From: Psychrobacter sp.
Lineage (GTDB): Bacteria; Pseudomonadota; Gammaproteobacteria; Pseudomonadales; Moraxellaceae
Reading direction: 5' to 3'
Length of the DNA: 14,382 nt
Assembly: GCA_020024075.1 (NCBI GenBank)
Contig: JAHHUJ010000028.1
Coordinates: 1-14,382, forward strand
Shown: piece by piece, positions 1 through 7,900 of the stretch
How positions within the stretch are numbered: position 1 is the stretch's first letter
How the letters are laid out: each line of letters opens with the position of its first letter
Made by a program: the position numbers and the translations under genes
Notes under the pieces: generated by a model
Databases searched by the model: none
Told to the model about the DNA's origin: nothing
The model's input: the letters and a program-made list of their open reading frames with translations, nothing else

Positions 1-63
1 ACAGTAATCAAAGCTTATATACAGTAACCAAGTGGCTGAAGCCCAGTATGAAAGTATGCAACC

Positions 64-108
64 TTAAAACTCACAGTATTAAAACTCACAGTATTAAAAC
101 ATACAGTA
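64..108. repeat. 15-bp tandem repeat, three copies
   Basis: Three head-to-tail 15-bp units occur at 64-78, 79-93 and 94-108. The first two are identical (TTAAAACTCACAGTA) and the third differs at two bases (TTAAAACATACAGTA). The core ACAGTA also occurs singly at about 1-6 and 21-26, so the array may be the intact end of a longer, decayed one. It lies just downstream of the DUF4112 gene, which ends at 157 on the minus strand. I see no gene in 1-156. Confidence 0.85.
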
Positions 109-140
109 TCAACGTCTATTTATTAAAAATCAGGGGCTAA

Positions 141-158
141 AACTGAGGAGCCTCAGTT
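141..158 (-). terminator. Possible terminator hairpin overlapping the DUF4112 stop codon
   Basis: An 18-bp near-perfect inverted repeat (AACTGAGG, 2-nt centre, CCTCAGTT) overlaps the stop codon of the DUF4112 gene. Read on the minus strand it is followed by TTAG, and a short T run appears only about 10 nt later (complement of 124-130). It may end the ubiA-DUF4112 transcript, but the weak U tract makes this uncertain. Confidence 0.4.
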
Positions 159-819
159 AGGTATTGGTGGTAAATAAGCCGATAAACCAAACCCCTAACG
201 TCCAGATTGCTAGCGCCAATAAAACCAATACAATAAGGCCTAAAATATCGGGCATATGCAAATAAAGCCAAGATACTACTGGGTTTCGCCAAAACTTTGA
301 CTGTTGCTGCTTTTTTTGTAGAGATTGATGCATAAAAGGACGGTCAATATGGGCAGTCTCTTCTATCCCATATTCTAGTTGCATATGCTCTCGCACAATC
401 TCCAAAGTCCTGCGACTGGGCCGCAAAAAGATATCCATAACTGGGCCTGCAACCGGCACCACGCCTATGACCAAGTCAATTAAGGCCAGTCTAACCGCAG
501 GCGTTAGCTTCTTGGCAGGCACCCCAAGCCTTCTCCCTAACATAAAGGCATAGCTGGTCAAGAGCAGTCCTGCCACATCACCGGCAATAGGCAACGTAGA
601 TAAAGCGGCATCTGCCCCCACCCCTTGCTTGGTAAAAGGAATACGCACCAAAGAGTCCATGGCATTAGCGAATTTGGCCAAGCTGCGTTCCATTTCGATC
701 ACTTGTTGCCGAGTAAGCCCCTCTTTTAGCAGATTCTGTTCAAACCTCTGCTTTGCTTCCAGTGAGGTTTGGTTGTCTAAAGCGGTCTTAGAAGGCGTGG
801 TTTTAGAAGGTTTCGCCAT
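157..819 (-). CDS. DUF4112 domain membrane protein
   Basis: This is a 220-residue protein of unknown function recognised as the DUF4112 family. The family signature is the pair of Gly/Pro-Asp segments: GVGADAALSTLPIAGDVAG at 66-84, and around 115-137 an IDLVIG..PVAGPVMDIF stretch followed by RPSRR. These probably form re-entrant or short hydrophobic hairpins. A clear membrane segment lies at about 192-215, close to the C-terminus. The first 20 residues are polar and rich in Lys, Ser and Thr, with no signal peptide. The gene starts 24 bp after the ubiA stop on the same strand, so it is probably translated from the ubiA message. The ATG at 819 has only a weak purine-rich GAGA upstream. Family assignment comes from the motif pattern; no biochemical role is known to me. 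Confidence 0.85.
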   Translation of the reverse strand: MAKPSKTTPSKTALDNQTSLEAKQRFEQNLLKEGLTRQQVIEMERSLAKFANAMDSLVRIPFTKQGVGADAALSTLPIAGDVAGLLLTSYAFMLGRRLGVPAKKLTPAVRLALIDLVIGVVPVAGPVMDIFLRPSRRTLEIVREHMQLEYGIEETAHIDRPFMHQSLQKKQQQSKFWRNPVVSWLYLHMPDILGLIVLVLLALAIWTLGVWFIGLFTTNT

Positions 820-843
820 GCGCGTATCTCATAAATAAAAAAG

Positions 844-1794
844 TTAAGTTAGGCCGTTAAACTCTATCCAAAAACTGCTCAAAGCCACCACTAAAAATAC
901 ATAGCGCCCTACCCAGACATTGGCCAAAAAGGCTTTAAAACAAGCCATAGGCACGCGCGTAGCACAGGCTCTATTTTGCTGAGCAAATAAAATGGCGACC
1001 AATCCCAAGGCATAAACAGGAATTAAGCCTAGGCTTGTGTCTGAGAAATAATGATAAAAAACCACACCCATCAGCAATAAAAACGCCGTCTGTAGCAAAG
1101 AGATAATTAGTACATCATAGCGCCCAAACAATATCGCTGTGGATTTAACCCCAATTTTTAGGTCATCCTCACGATCAGCCATAGCGTATTGAGTGTCGTA
1201 AGCCACCGTCCAGCACATATAAGCAATAAACAGTAGCCAGCACCAGATATCTGGATAGCCTTGTACCGCAACATAAGCCATAGGAATGGCCCAGCCAAAT
1301 GCAGCGGCTAAGAATACCTGGGGCAAATGGGTAAATCGCTTCATAAAGGGATAAATAAACGCCAGTATTACCGCCCCTATGGACCAGTAAAAGACCTCTA
1401 TTGGTAGCCAAAATAACAAGCTAGCACTAATAAGAGACAGAACCAAAAACGCACCCATCGCCTCTTTGGCTGACAGTCTGCCCTCAGCTAGCGGCCGTCC
1501 TTTAGTGCGGCTGACTGAACCATCCACCTTTCTATCTGCAAAATCATTGATGGCACAGCCTGCTGCCCGCATCAATATCGCCCCCAACCCAAAAATTAGC
1601 AGTACCGACCAAGAGGGCAACACACTTGGCAATGCGGTTACCTTAGCAGGAGCTTTAATTAACGCATCGCCAAAAGCAGCTAAGAAAACTGCCCAAAGCG
1701 TGGGCCATAACAGTAGCTCAATGCCCACAGGCTTATCAAAGCGGGTCAAATGAATATAGGCTTGAAGTTTATTTTTAAAATTGGAGTGAGTCAT
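844..1794 (-). CDS. ubiA: 4-hydroxybenzoate octaprenyltransferase UbiA
   Basis: UbiA attaches the polyprenyl tail to 4-hydroxybenzoate, the membrane-bound committing step of ubiquinone synthesis. The 316-residue length compares with about 290 in E. coli. Both Mg-diphosphate-binding Asp motifs are present: N83-D84-x2-D87-x3-D91 followed by R-T-K-G-R-P-L, and D200-TQYAMA-D207-x3-D211. The N-terminus (NKLQAYIHLTRFDKPVGIELLLWPTLWA) aligns with the usual UbiA start, supporting the ATG at 1794 although no Shine-Dalgarno sequence is visible. A 15-20 residue insertion after residue 42 accounts for most of the extra length. Several hydrophobic segments fit a multi-pass inner-membrane enzyme. No ubiC lies directly upstream; the neighbour is the HAD phosphatase, separated by a terminator and 175 bp. 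The gene appears to lead a two-gene unit with the DUF4112 gene. Confidence 0.96.
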   Translation of the reverse strand: MTHSNFKNKLQAYIHLTRFDKPVGIELLLWPTLWAVFLAAFGDALIKAPAKVTALPSVLPSWSVLLIFGLGAILMRAAGCAINDFADRKVDGSVSRTKGRPLAEGRLSAKEAMGAFLVLSLISASLLFWLPIEVFYWSIGAVILAFIYPFMKRFTHLPQVFLAAAFGWAIPMAYVAVQGYPDIWCWLLFIAYMCWTVAYDTQYAMADREDDLKIGVKSTAILFGRYDVLIISLLQTAFLLLMGVVFYHYFSDTSLGLIPVYALGLVAILFAQQNRACATRVPMACFKAFLANVWVGRYVFLVVALSSFWIEFNGLT

Positions 1795-1823
1795 AGCAAG
1801 TCAGCAAAGCTAAATCAGTTATA

Positions 1824-1837
1824 CCGAAGCGGTTCGG
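1824..1837 (-). other. Small hairpin in the ubiA leader
   Basis: CCGAA-GCGG-TTCGG forms a 5-bp stem with a 4-nt loop. It lies about 30 bp upstream of the ubiA ATG, just downstream of the perfect -10-like box at 1841-1846, and so would be at the very 5' end of the ubiA transcript if that box is used. Its role, for example in mRNA stability, is unknown. Confidence 0.4.
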
Positions 1838-1840
1838 CCT

Positions 1841-1892
1841 ATTATAAAAGTGTGTTATAAAGGTATGTTATAAAGGTTCATTAAAACCACAT
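1841..1892 (-). repeat. 13-bp tandem repeat carrying -10-like boxes upstream of ubiA
   Basis: Units of 13 bp run at 1841-1853, 1854-1866 and 1867-1879, with a degenerate fourth at 1880-1892. The second and third start with GTTATAAAGGT. On the minus strand the units contain TATAAT (1841-1846), TATAAC (1854-1859) and TATAAC (1867-1872), each 13 bp apart, upstream of ubiA. The TATAAT copy is the best candidate -10 element for ubiA, but no good -35 box is visible 16-18 bp upstream of it. Confidence 0.6.
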
Positions 1893-1903
1893 AAAAGTTC
1901 GTT

Positions 1904-1942
1904 AAAAAAATAAATCGGGAGCCGTAGCAAAGCTCAGCTCCC
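1904..1942 (-). terminator. Rho-independent terminator after the HAD phosphatase gene
   Basis: On the minus strand the stem GGGAGC (complement of 1937-1942) pairs with GCTCCC (complement of 1917-1922) across a 14-nt loop. It is followed by GATTTA and a seven-T run (complement of 1904-1910). It starts 27 bp after the phosphatase stop codon and should end the rluC-HAD transcript before ubiA. Confidence 0.75.
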
Positions 1943-1969
1943 TACAAATAAATTGAATTTGAATAAAGC

Positions 1970-2665
1970 TTAGCCCGCTGTTAACAACTCGATTAACTGC
2001 GAGGGGCTATCCACCTGATAGGTCGGATACTCTGCGGCAAGTACTTGGGCGTTAGCTGCTCCATAATTTACAGCAATAGAAGTCATATTTAATTGGTTTG
2101 CCATTTGTATGTCATGGATACTGTCCCCGATAAAGACTGCATCGCCCACCTGATGCCCTGTCTCTTGCAGGATATCTTGTAACATCTGTGGATTTGGCTT
2201 AGAGCCAGACTCATCGGCACAGCGGCTACTGACAAAATAGTGACGGCTTTGTGAATAATCCATGACCCGATCAAGCCCTGCCCGCTTTTTACCGGTCGCT
2301 ACCGCTAGCAGCTTATCTTGTGACCTAAGCTGCTGCAACATGGCCTCGATACCAGAGAAAAACTGCGAATGTGGCTGATCTGGCAAAGTGCTGCTGTGAA
2401 TATAATAATCGGCATAGCTTTGCTGAATCGCTAAGTGCTGCTCTGTAGTGGCCTGTGGATACAAAATTTGTATCCCGCGGATAAGGCTTAAGCCAATGAT
2501 AGATTTCACCTCTTCATCCGTGGTATAAAACCCATTAGCCTCGCCAGCAACGTGCATAGACTTTACAATCAAGCCTATCGAATCCATTAAGGTGCCGTCC
2601 CAATCAAAAATAATCAGCGACTTTTGCTTTAAGTCATGCTTAGCATTAGCGGCAACTTCACTCAT
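1970..2665 (-). CDS. HAD-superfamily hydrolase, phosphoglycolate phosphatase-like
   Basis: This is a soluble phosphatase of the haloacid dehalogenase superfamily, subfamily IA, about 231 residues. The four HAD motifs are visible: motif I D21-W-D23-GT (nucleophile and acid/base Asp), motif II in VATGK, the conserved Lys in SKPNP, and motif III in FIGDSIHD, which binds Mg. A helical cap sits between motifs I and II. The substrate cannot be read from sequence; phosphoglycolate or another sugar or nucleoside phosphate is possible. An upstream TTG at 2683 would add six residues, but I prefer ATG 2665: AAGGA lies 10 nt before it, and that same AAGGA overlaps the TTG-started extension. The gene follows rluC by 27 bp and is probably co-transcribed. 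A HAD gene after rluC is also found in Pseudomonas, so the pairing is old, although no functional link is established. Confidence 0.88.
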   Translation of the reverse strand: MSEVAANAKHDLKQKSLIIFDWDGTLMDSIGLIVKSMHVAGEANGFYTTDEEVKSIIGLSLIRGIQILYPQATTEQHLAIQQSYADYYIHSSTLPDQPHSQFFSGIEAMLQQLRSQDKLLAVATGKKRAGLDRVMDYSQSRHYFVSSRCADESGSKPNPQMLQDILQETGHQVGDAVFIGDSIHDIQMANQLNMTSIAVNYGAANAQVLAAEYPTYQVDSPSQLIELLTAG

Positions 2666-2692
2666 AATATCCCAATCCTTCAACAGCCAGAC

Positions 2693-3793
2693 TCAGGCTT
2701 GATCTAACTTAAAATCTGCAGGCAATAGCGACTGCATATCCTCAGGTAGCGGTGCTTTAATCACCTCATAGTCAGGTACATCTAATTTCCAAGCATGCAA
2801 ACACAAGCGGCGCACAGCAGATTTATCATTAATATGATACTTATCGTCTCCTAAAATAGGATAACCTAAATAAGCCAAATGAACTCGAATTTGATGGGTA
2901 CGTCCCGTATGCGGCATGGCTTCAATCAAGCTAACAGGCTCACCATTGATGTCAAAACGAGCCAATACTTTACAGCTTGTTTGACTAGGTTTGGCATCCG
3001 GATTGCCCTTATCTACTTTCACTCGGCGCTCACCACTAGCAAGAGTGTAACGCAATAAAGGCGCCTCGATACTAATATCATTTAATGCCGGCTGCCCTTT
3101 GACTATACATAGATAATGCTTCTGGATGGTCTTCTCGCGCAGACGCTCTTGTAAGGCTTTTAGTGTCGAACGCTTTTTGGCAATCATCAGCAAGCCTGAG
3201 GTATCTTTATCAATGCGATGCACCAACTCTAAGTACTTTTTATGAGTCGCCTCGCGCATGGCTTCAATAACACCGAAATCTAACCCACTGCCACCATGTA
3301 CCGCCATACCTGAAGGCTTATTAAGCACAATGAGTCCTTCATCCTCATAGACCACACGCTCAAGTAAGCTTGTGGCGAAGTCTTTACTGATGACTGGTTT
3401 TTCACGAGTAGCTAGCCTCACAGGGGCAATACGAACCACATCACCCCGCTCAAGATTGTCATAAGGCTTGCAGCGCTTATTATTGATACGCACTTCATCG
3501 GAGCGAATCATTTTGTAAATATGAGCTCGTGGCATGCCTTTTAGACGCGCCAATAAGAAGTTATCTACCCTTTGACCATGTTGATTGCGAGTCACTTCTA
3601 GGTGATTCACTTGGCCAAAGTCTTTGATATCTTCATCAGCACTTTGTGGTCGAGCCTTGGTGGAATGACGTCTAACTTGAGTAGGTTCAACGCCAACACT
3701 GGCCATTAGACCCTCTAGGTCTTGCTCTATTTTTGGGCTTTTATGGTTCATTTGATTTGCAGTTTTCTCAGAATTTCGATTTGATTTTGACAT
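2693..3793 (-). CDS. rluC: 23S rRNA pseudouridine synthase RluC
   Basis: RluC isomerises uridines 955, 2504 and 2580 (E. coli numbering) of 23S rRNA to pseudouridine. The protein has an N-terminal S4 RNA-binding domain at about 73-127 (QRVDNFLLARLKGMPRAHIY onward) and an RluA-family catalytic domain from about 145. The catalytic motif is HRI-D195-KDTSG, with D195 as the nucleophile; most homologues have HRLD. A later TGRTHQIRVHLAYLGYPILGD stretch is typical of the family. The 366 residues exceed the roughly 320 of E. coli because of a polar, probably disordered N-terminus of about 70 residues. The ATG at 3793 lacks a clear ribosome site, and ATG 3751 is a possible alternative that removes 14 residues. 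Divergence from rne across a long gap, and the HAD gene downstream, support RluC over RluA, RluB or RluD. Confidence 0.93.
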   Translation of the reverse strand: MSKSNRNSEKTANQMNHKSPKIEQDLEGLMASVGVEPTQVRRHSTKARPQSADEDIKDFGQVNHLEVTRNQHGQRVDNFLLARLKGMPRAHIYKMIRSDEVRINNKRCKPYDNLERGDVVRIAPVRLATREKPVISKDFATSLLERVVYEDEGLIVLNKPSGMAVHGGSGLDFGVIEAMREATHKKYLELVHRIDKDTSGLLMIAKKRSTLKALQERLREKTIQKHYLCIVKGQPALNDISIEAPLLRYTLASGERRVKVDKGNPDAKPSQTSCKVLARFDINGEPVSLIEAMPHTGRTHQIRVHLAYLGYPILGDDKYHINDKSAVRRLCLHAWKLDVPDYEVIKAPLPEDMQSLLPADFKLDQA

Positions 3794-4445
3794 ATTTTGT
3801 TAGGTGTTTGGCAAAAGATTTGGTATAGTCTAACACGTTGACTTTGTGTCTCGTGTATTGTTATGAATAAACGCCTATTTTTATGGCCCTATTGTAATTT
3901 TATTCGATGACACCATTATTTGATCTATATTTGCAACAGCATACCTGTATAGCAATAAGCATCTTGTTAAGTATTCTGTAGAGAATATAAAGTCAGCCCA
4001 CAACGTTATTTTTATAAACAATAATTTTGGGTAGGTGGTTTGGGAGCTTACAACTTCCTTTTGCCGACTTGGCACCACACCCCCATGTAAATTTAACATG
4101 TACACAAGGTTCTAATATCTTAGAAACATAATAGCTTTGGCCAAAAGCCGCTGCTAATTATTGAAAGCCCAGTGCCCTAACGTAGCCACTAGTCAAGCTG
4201 TGTAAACTTACAACTTACCCAGCATAAATCTAAGCTACCCCTTAGTATCTCTGGTAATAAGCATGAATATTTAAGACCAAATTCTGCCAATTGACGGTCA
4301 AATAACTGTAATGAAACACGTAATATTTTTTTCTTTTTGTCATAATGAAAAAGCCGTTATTTGCCAAGTACGCCCCGTCGAATTGAGCTCTAAATTGATA
4401 ATGAGATAAAACTTTAGGATTTTTAAATTTAATTGATTAAGTTTA

Positions 4446-4451
4446 TATAAT
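4446..4451 (+). promoter_or_regulatory. Candidate -10 element for rne
   Basis: A perfect TATAAT hexamer lies in a strongly AT-rich stretch (4408-4455) that could serve as an upstream activating element. The hexamer 17 bp upstream, TTAAAT at 4423-4428, is a poor -35 match (three of six). If used, transcription would begin near 4458 and give a leader of roughly 540 nt before the rne ATG. AT-rich sequence often yields such boxes by chance. Confidence 0.35.
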
Positions 4452-4470
4452 TAAGACAGACGATCTTTTT

Positions 4471-4481
4471 GGTCACTGACC
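4471..4481. promoter_or_regulatory. 11-bp palindrome, possible operator or leader hairpin
   Basis: GGTCA-C-TGACC is a perfect inverted repeat flanked by T runs on both sides. It sits about 20 bp downstream of the candidate rne -10 box, where a repressor could act or where the 5' end of the transcript could fold. No regulator can be named from it. Confidence 0.35.
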
Positions 4482-4688
4482 TTTTACTAATGACAATACA
4501 AGTTAGTAAGTCATACCAGCATGACATAAGGATGACCTTACACCTCTCCTTATTAGCATTAAATAGTTCAGCTCGAAACGCCTTAATTATGACTATTTTC
4601 AACCTTAAGCATTAACGTAGTAAGACAGTTTTTAGTTAACTGAAGCTAAAAAAAGCAGCCAATACTGATGACCGACATCAAGTAAGGA

Positions 4689-4740
4689 TTGTGTCTTTCA
4701 AGAGCCCTTTAGCTTTATATATCTTGAAAGCTAATCACAA
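4689..4740 (+). promoter_or_regulatory. Extended hairpin in the rne leader
   Basis: Nine bases CTTTCAAGA (4695-4703) pair perfectly with TCTTGAAAG (4722-4730), enclosing an 18-nt loop. Five more pairs, TTGTG (4689-4693) with CACAA (4736-4740), extend the stem beyond an asymmetric internal loop (1 nt on the left, 5 nt on the right). It lies about 255 nt upstream of the rne start codon, inside the likely leader. A stem with an internal loop is the kind of element that gives RNase E autoregulation in enterobacteria (hairpin hp2), but equivalence is only an inference. Confidence 0.5.
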
Positions 4741-4994
4741 GCTGCCAACTTAATGACAGCAGGAGGCTAAAACTGACTGCTAGCTACCAAATGCTTAAAT
4801 AAATAACACCTAAACAAAGTTTGCTTACAAGCTCTTATCCTTGGTCTGCTTACTCATAAAATAGCGTCCGTTTTACTGTCTTATCAGAAAAATGCGTTAT
4901 TGAAAAAGAAGGCTTATATTTTAGCTCTCTTCATGCTCAAGCTTATCTTCTAAGTATCAGCCATTGTGTGTCATGACCTAACTAGGACACAGCA

Positions 4995-7900
4995 ATGAAA
5001 CGCATACTTATTAACGCCACTCACAACGAAGAAGTTCGTGTTGCTTTATGTAAAGGCAACCATCTTTATGACTTCGATCTTGAAAACCGCACCCGCGAAC
5101 AAAAAAAAGCCAACATCTATAAAGGTCACGTTACCCGCGTCGAGCCTTCTTTAGAAGCGGTCTTTGTTGAGTATGGCTCAAAGCGTCAAGGCTTCTTGCC
5201 AGTACGCGAAATAGCCAGTGAATACCTATCAGGTAACCCTCGCGAAGAGAATATCCGTAAGCTAATCAAAGAAGGTGATGAGCTTATCGTTCAAGTCGAA
5301 AAAGAAGAGCGCGGTAATAAAGGCGCTGCCCTATCGACTTATGTGTCTTTGGCCGGCCGCTATTTAGTATTAATGCCAAACAACCCTAAAGGCGGCGGTA
5401 TCTCACGTCAAATCTCAGGCAAATTACGCGAAGATATGAAGCGTATGCTGGGCAACTTAGACCTACCAAAAGGCATGAGCGTTATCGTTCGTACTGCTGG
5501 TATTGGTAAAACTCAAGAAGACTTACAGCACGATCTAAACCATCTGCTGAACATCTGGAACGCCATCCAAGATCAAAACAAAAAATACGCCTCCCCTCGC
5601 CTAGTGCATCAAGAAGCTGGGGTGGTGACTCGTGCTGTGCGCGACTATCTACGTGATGATATCGCTGAGATTTGGATTGATAATGAAGAGGCTTTCATTG
5701 AAGCTGAAACCTTTATAAAAGCAGTTATGCCGACCCAAATTGACAAGCTGCGTAAATATACTGACTTTGAGCCTATGTTCTCAAGCTTCAATGTTGAGCG
5801 CCAAATTGAGACCGCTTATCAGCGTGAAGTGCGCCTACCTTCTGGTGGCTCAATCGTTATTGACCAAACAGAAGCCTTAGTCGCTATCGATATTAACTCC
5901 GCCAAATCTACCAAAGGTGCCGATGTTGCCGAGACTGCCTACAATACTAACTTAGAAGCAGCCGATGAGATTGCGCGTCAATTACGCCTGCGTGATATGG
6001 GTGGCCTAATTGTTATCGACTTCATTGATATGAACGATAGCAAGCATCAAAAAGATGTTGAAAAACGCTTGGTTGAAGCCACTAAATATGACCGTGCGCG
6101 TGTGCAATTTGGTGAGATTTCACGCTTTGGCTTGATGGAAATGAGCCGTCAGCGCCTACGTCCATCACTTGAAGAATCAACGGGTTATATCTGCCCTCGC
6201 TGTCACGGTAATGGCATGATTCGTGACCTGCGCTCCTTGTCTCTATCAATTATGCGCCAAATTGAGCAGACGGCACTAAAAGAGCGTCATGGTGAGGTAC
6301 AAGCAGAAGTACCGACCGATATCGCTGCATTTTTATTAAATGAAAAGCGCGAAAGCTTAGTGTACCTAGAGCAAGACAGTGGTACCCGTATCACTATTTT
6401 GCCCCATGCACACCTTGAGTCGCCTAACTTCAATCTTCACTTTAACCATCATGGCTTTGCTCCAGCAAGCTATGAGCGTGTGACCGATACTCAGCAACAA
6501 GAGTCTAGCAACTTAGGTTATGAAGTAGATTGGCAAACTGCTGAAGCAGAACGTCCTGAGCAGCAGCCTACTCGTCAGCCACGCCAGCCCAGCTCAGATC
6601 AAACCAAAAAAGCAAGCAAGCCTACTGCAACTGAGTCAGAAGCTGCCCCTGCGCAAGCGCCAGTAACTCAAAAACAAGCCCAAGTAGAACAGGCCAAACC
6701 TGCTGCTGTGGCTTGGTTATCCAACCTATTTGCACCAACCCCACAAGCACAAATGTCAGCCACTGTGAGCAGTGCTGATGCGGCTCAAGCCATTGAAGCC
6801 ATCGTTAATACCGGTGCTCAAAGCCGTGGCGCTTTTGGTCAAGTGAGCACAGCCCCTGTTGCTGCTGCCCCTAAATCTGCCGCTGTGGTAACTGAGCCAG
6901 CGGTGCAAACTGAGACAGAAAGTAAAGAGGACAGCAGCAGCGAAAGTAGTAATGACAAAGAGCGCCGTCGTTCACGCAACAATAGAAGCCGTAACAAATA
7001 CGATAAACGAGCTAAGTCAGAAAGCCGTCGTCGCCAACCTGAAAAAGACGACAAAAAATCGACTCAACACACAGACAAATCGGAGGCTCAGACAGCTGCC
7101 TCGAGTCAACACAGTGACACTAGCGCTAAAGAGCTGCCAAAACGTGAGCCTAATAGCAAACGCGAATCACGTGGCCCAATTGAGCGTGGTGAGACCAAGC
7201 AGCCGCACAGCAAGTCTTCTAACAGCAACCAAGATCACCGTGCTAAGCAAGAAGACAAAAACAAAGGCTCTGATAAAAACAGCGCCCGTGCACAAAATGA
7301 GCGTCAAGTAGATCCTAATGAAGTGAACTTAAGAGTGACGGAAGCTGAAATAACGCTGAAGAAACCAGAAGTAGTTCATATCTCATTGGACGATACAAAA
7401 GCTGATCAAGCCAATGAAGCCAAGTCTGATAAATCAGATCAAGCGGAATCTACAGCCTCTGCTAAATCGGACGAGAAAGCTGCTGCCAAAGCACAGCCCA
7501 AACCTGCTGCTGCAGAAAAAAATGTAGAAAAAGCGGTCAAAGCTAAGTCAGATAACGAAAAATCTGATAAGGCTGAATCACATCAGTCCAAAGCTGAAGA
7601 GCAGCAGACCAAAGCTGAAGAGCAAAAGCCTGCTAAGTCAGAAAAGACTGACAAAGCAGCCAAAACTGAAGCCAAACAGCACAATACTGTAGCTCCTAAA
7701 GCTGAGAAAACCACTGAAGCACCTGCAAAAGAGAAGGCAGAAAAAGCTAAACAAAAAGCCAAACCAGCTGCAGCGAAACTCGCTCAAGAAAATGAGACTA
7801 AAAGCGATAACGGTAGCTTAAGTTTTGACACAAGCGAATTGTTTGCAGATCGTTATGTGGCAGCACAGAAGTTTGGTCAAGCCAGCAACGACCCTCGCTT

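Larger units (their letters stand above)
3794..4994. other. 1.2 kb non-coding gap between rluC and rne
   Basis: No convincing gene is visible on either strand. The gap must hold the rluC promoter (minus) and the rne promoter and leader (plus). Visible elements include inverted repeats at 4084-4100, 4110-4125 and 4134-4148; TTGACGGTCAA at 4291-4301; a TATAAT box at 4446-4451; GGTCACTGACC at 4471-4481; an extended hairpin at 4689-4740; and an isolated AGGAGG at 4761-4766. In E. coli the rne leader is about 360 nt and mediates feedback control by RNase E itself. A long leader here would fit that, but homology to the E. coli structure is not evident by eye. Confidence 0.7.

Noticed and set aside
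3881..4105. A 74-codon minus-strand frame in the rluC-rne gap
   Set aside because: It has no ribosome site, an unremarkable composition for AT-rich non-coding DNA, and no recognisable domain.
4440..4540. A 32-codon minus-strand frame starting near 4535 after an AAGG
   Set aside because: It is very short, has no recognisable sequence, and overlaps the candidate rne promoter; most likely chance.
5101..5108. Run of eight A near the start of rne as a frameshift site
   Set aside because: It encodes the conserved EQKKAN of RNase E in frame, and no alternative product is evident.
6839..7311. Overlapping frames on both strands inside rne with Arg/Leu/Ser-rich products
   Set aside because: They are shadows of the low-complexity rne tail; the rne frame is continuous and matches RNase E.
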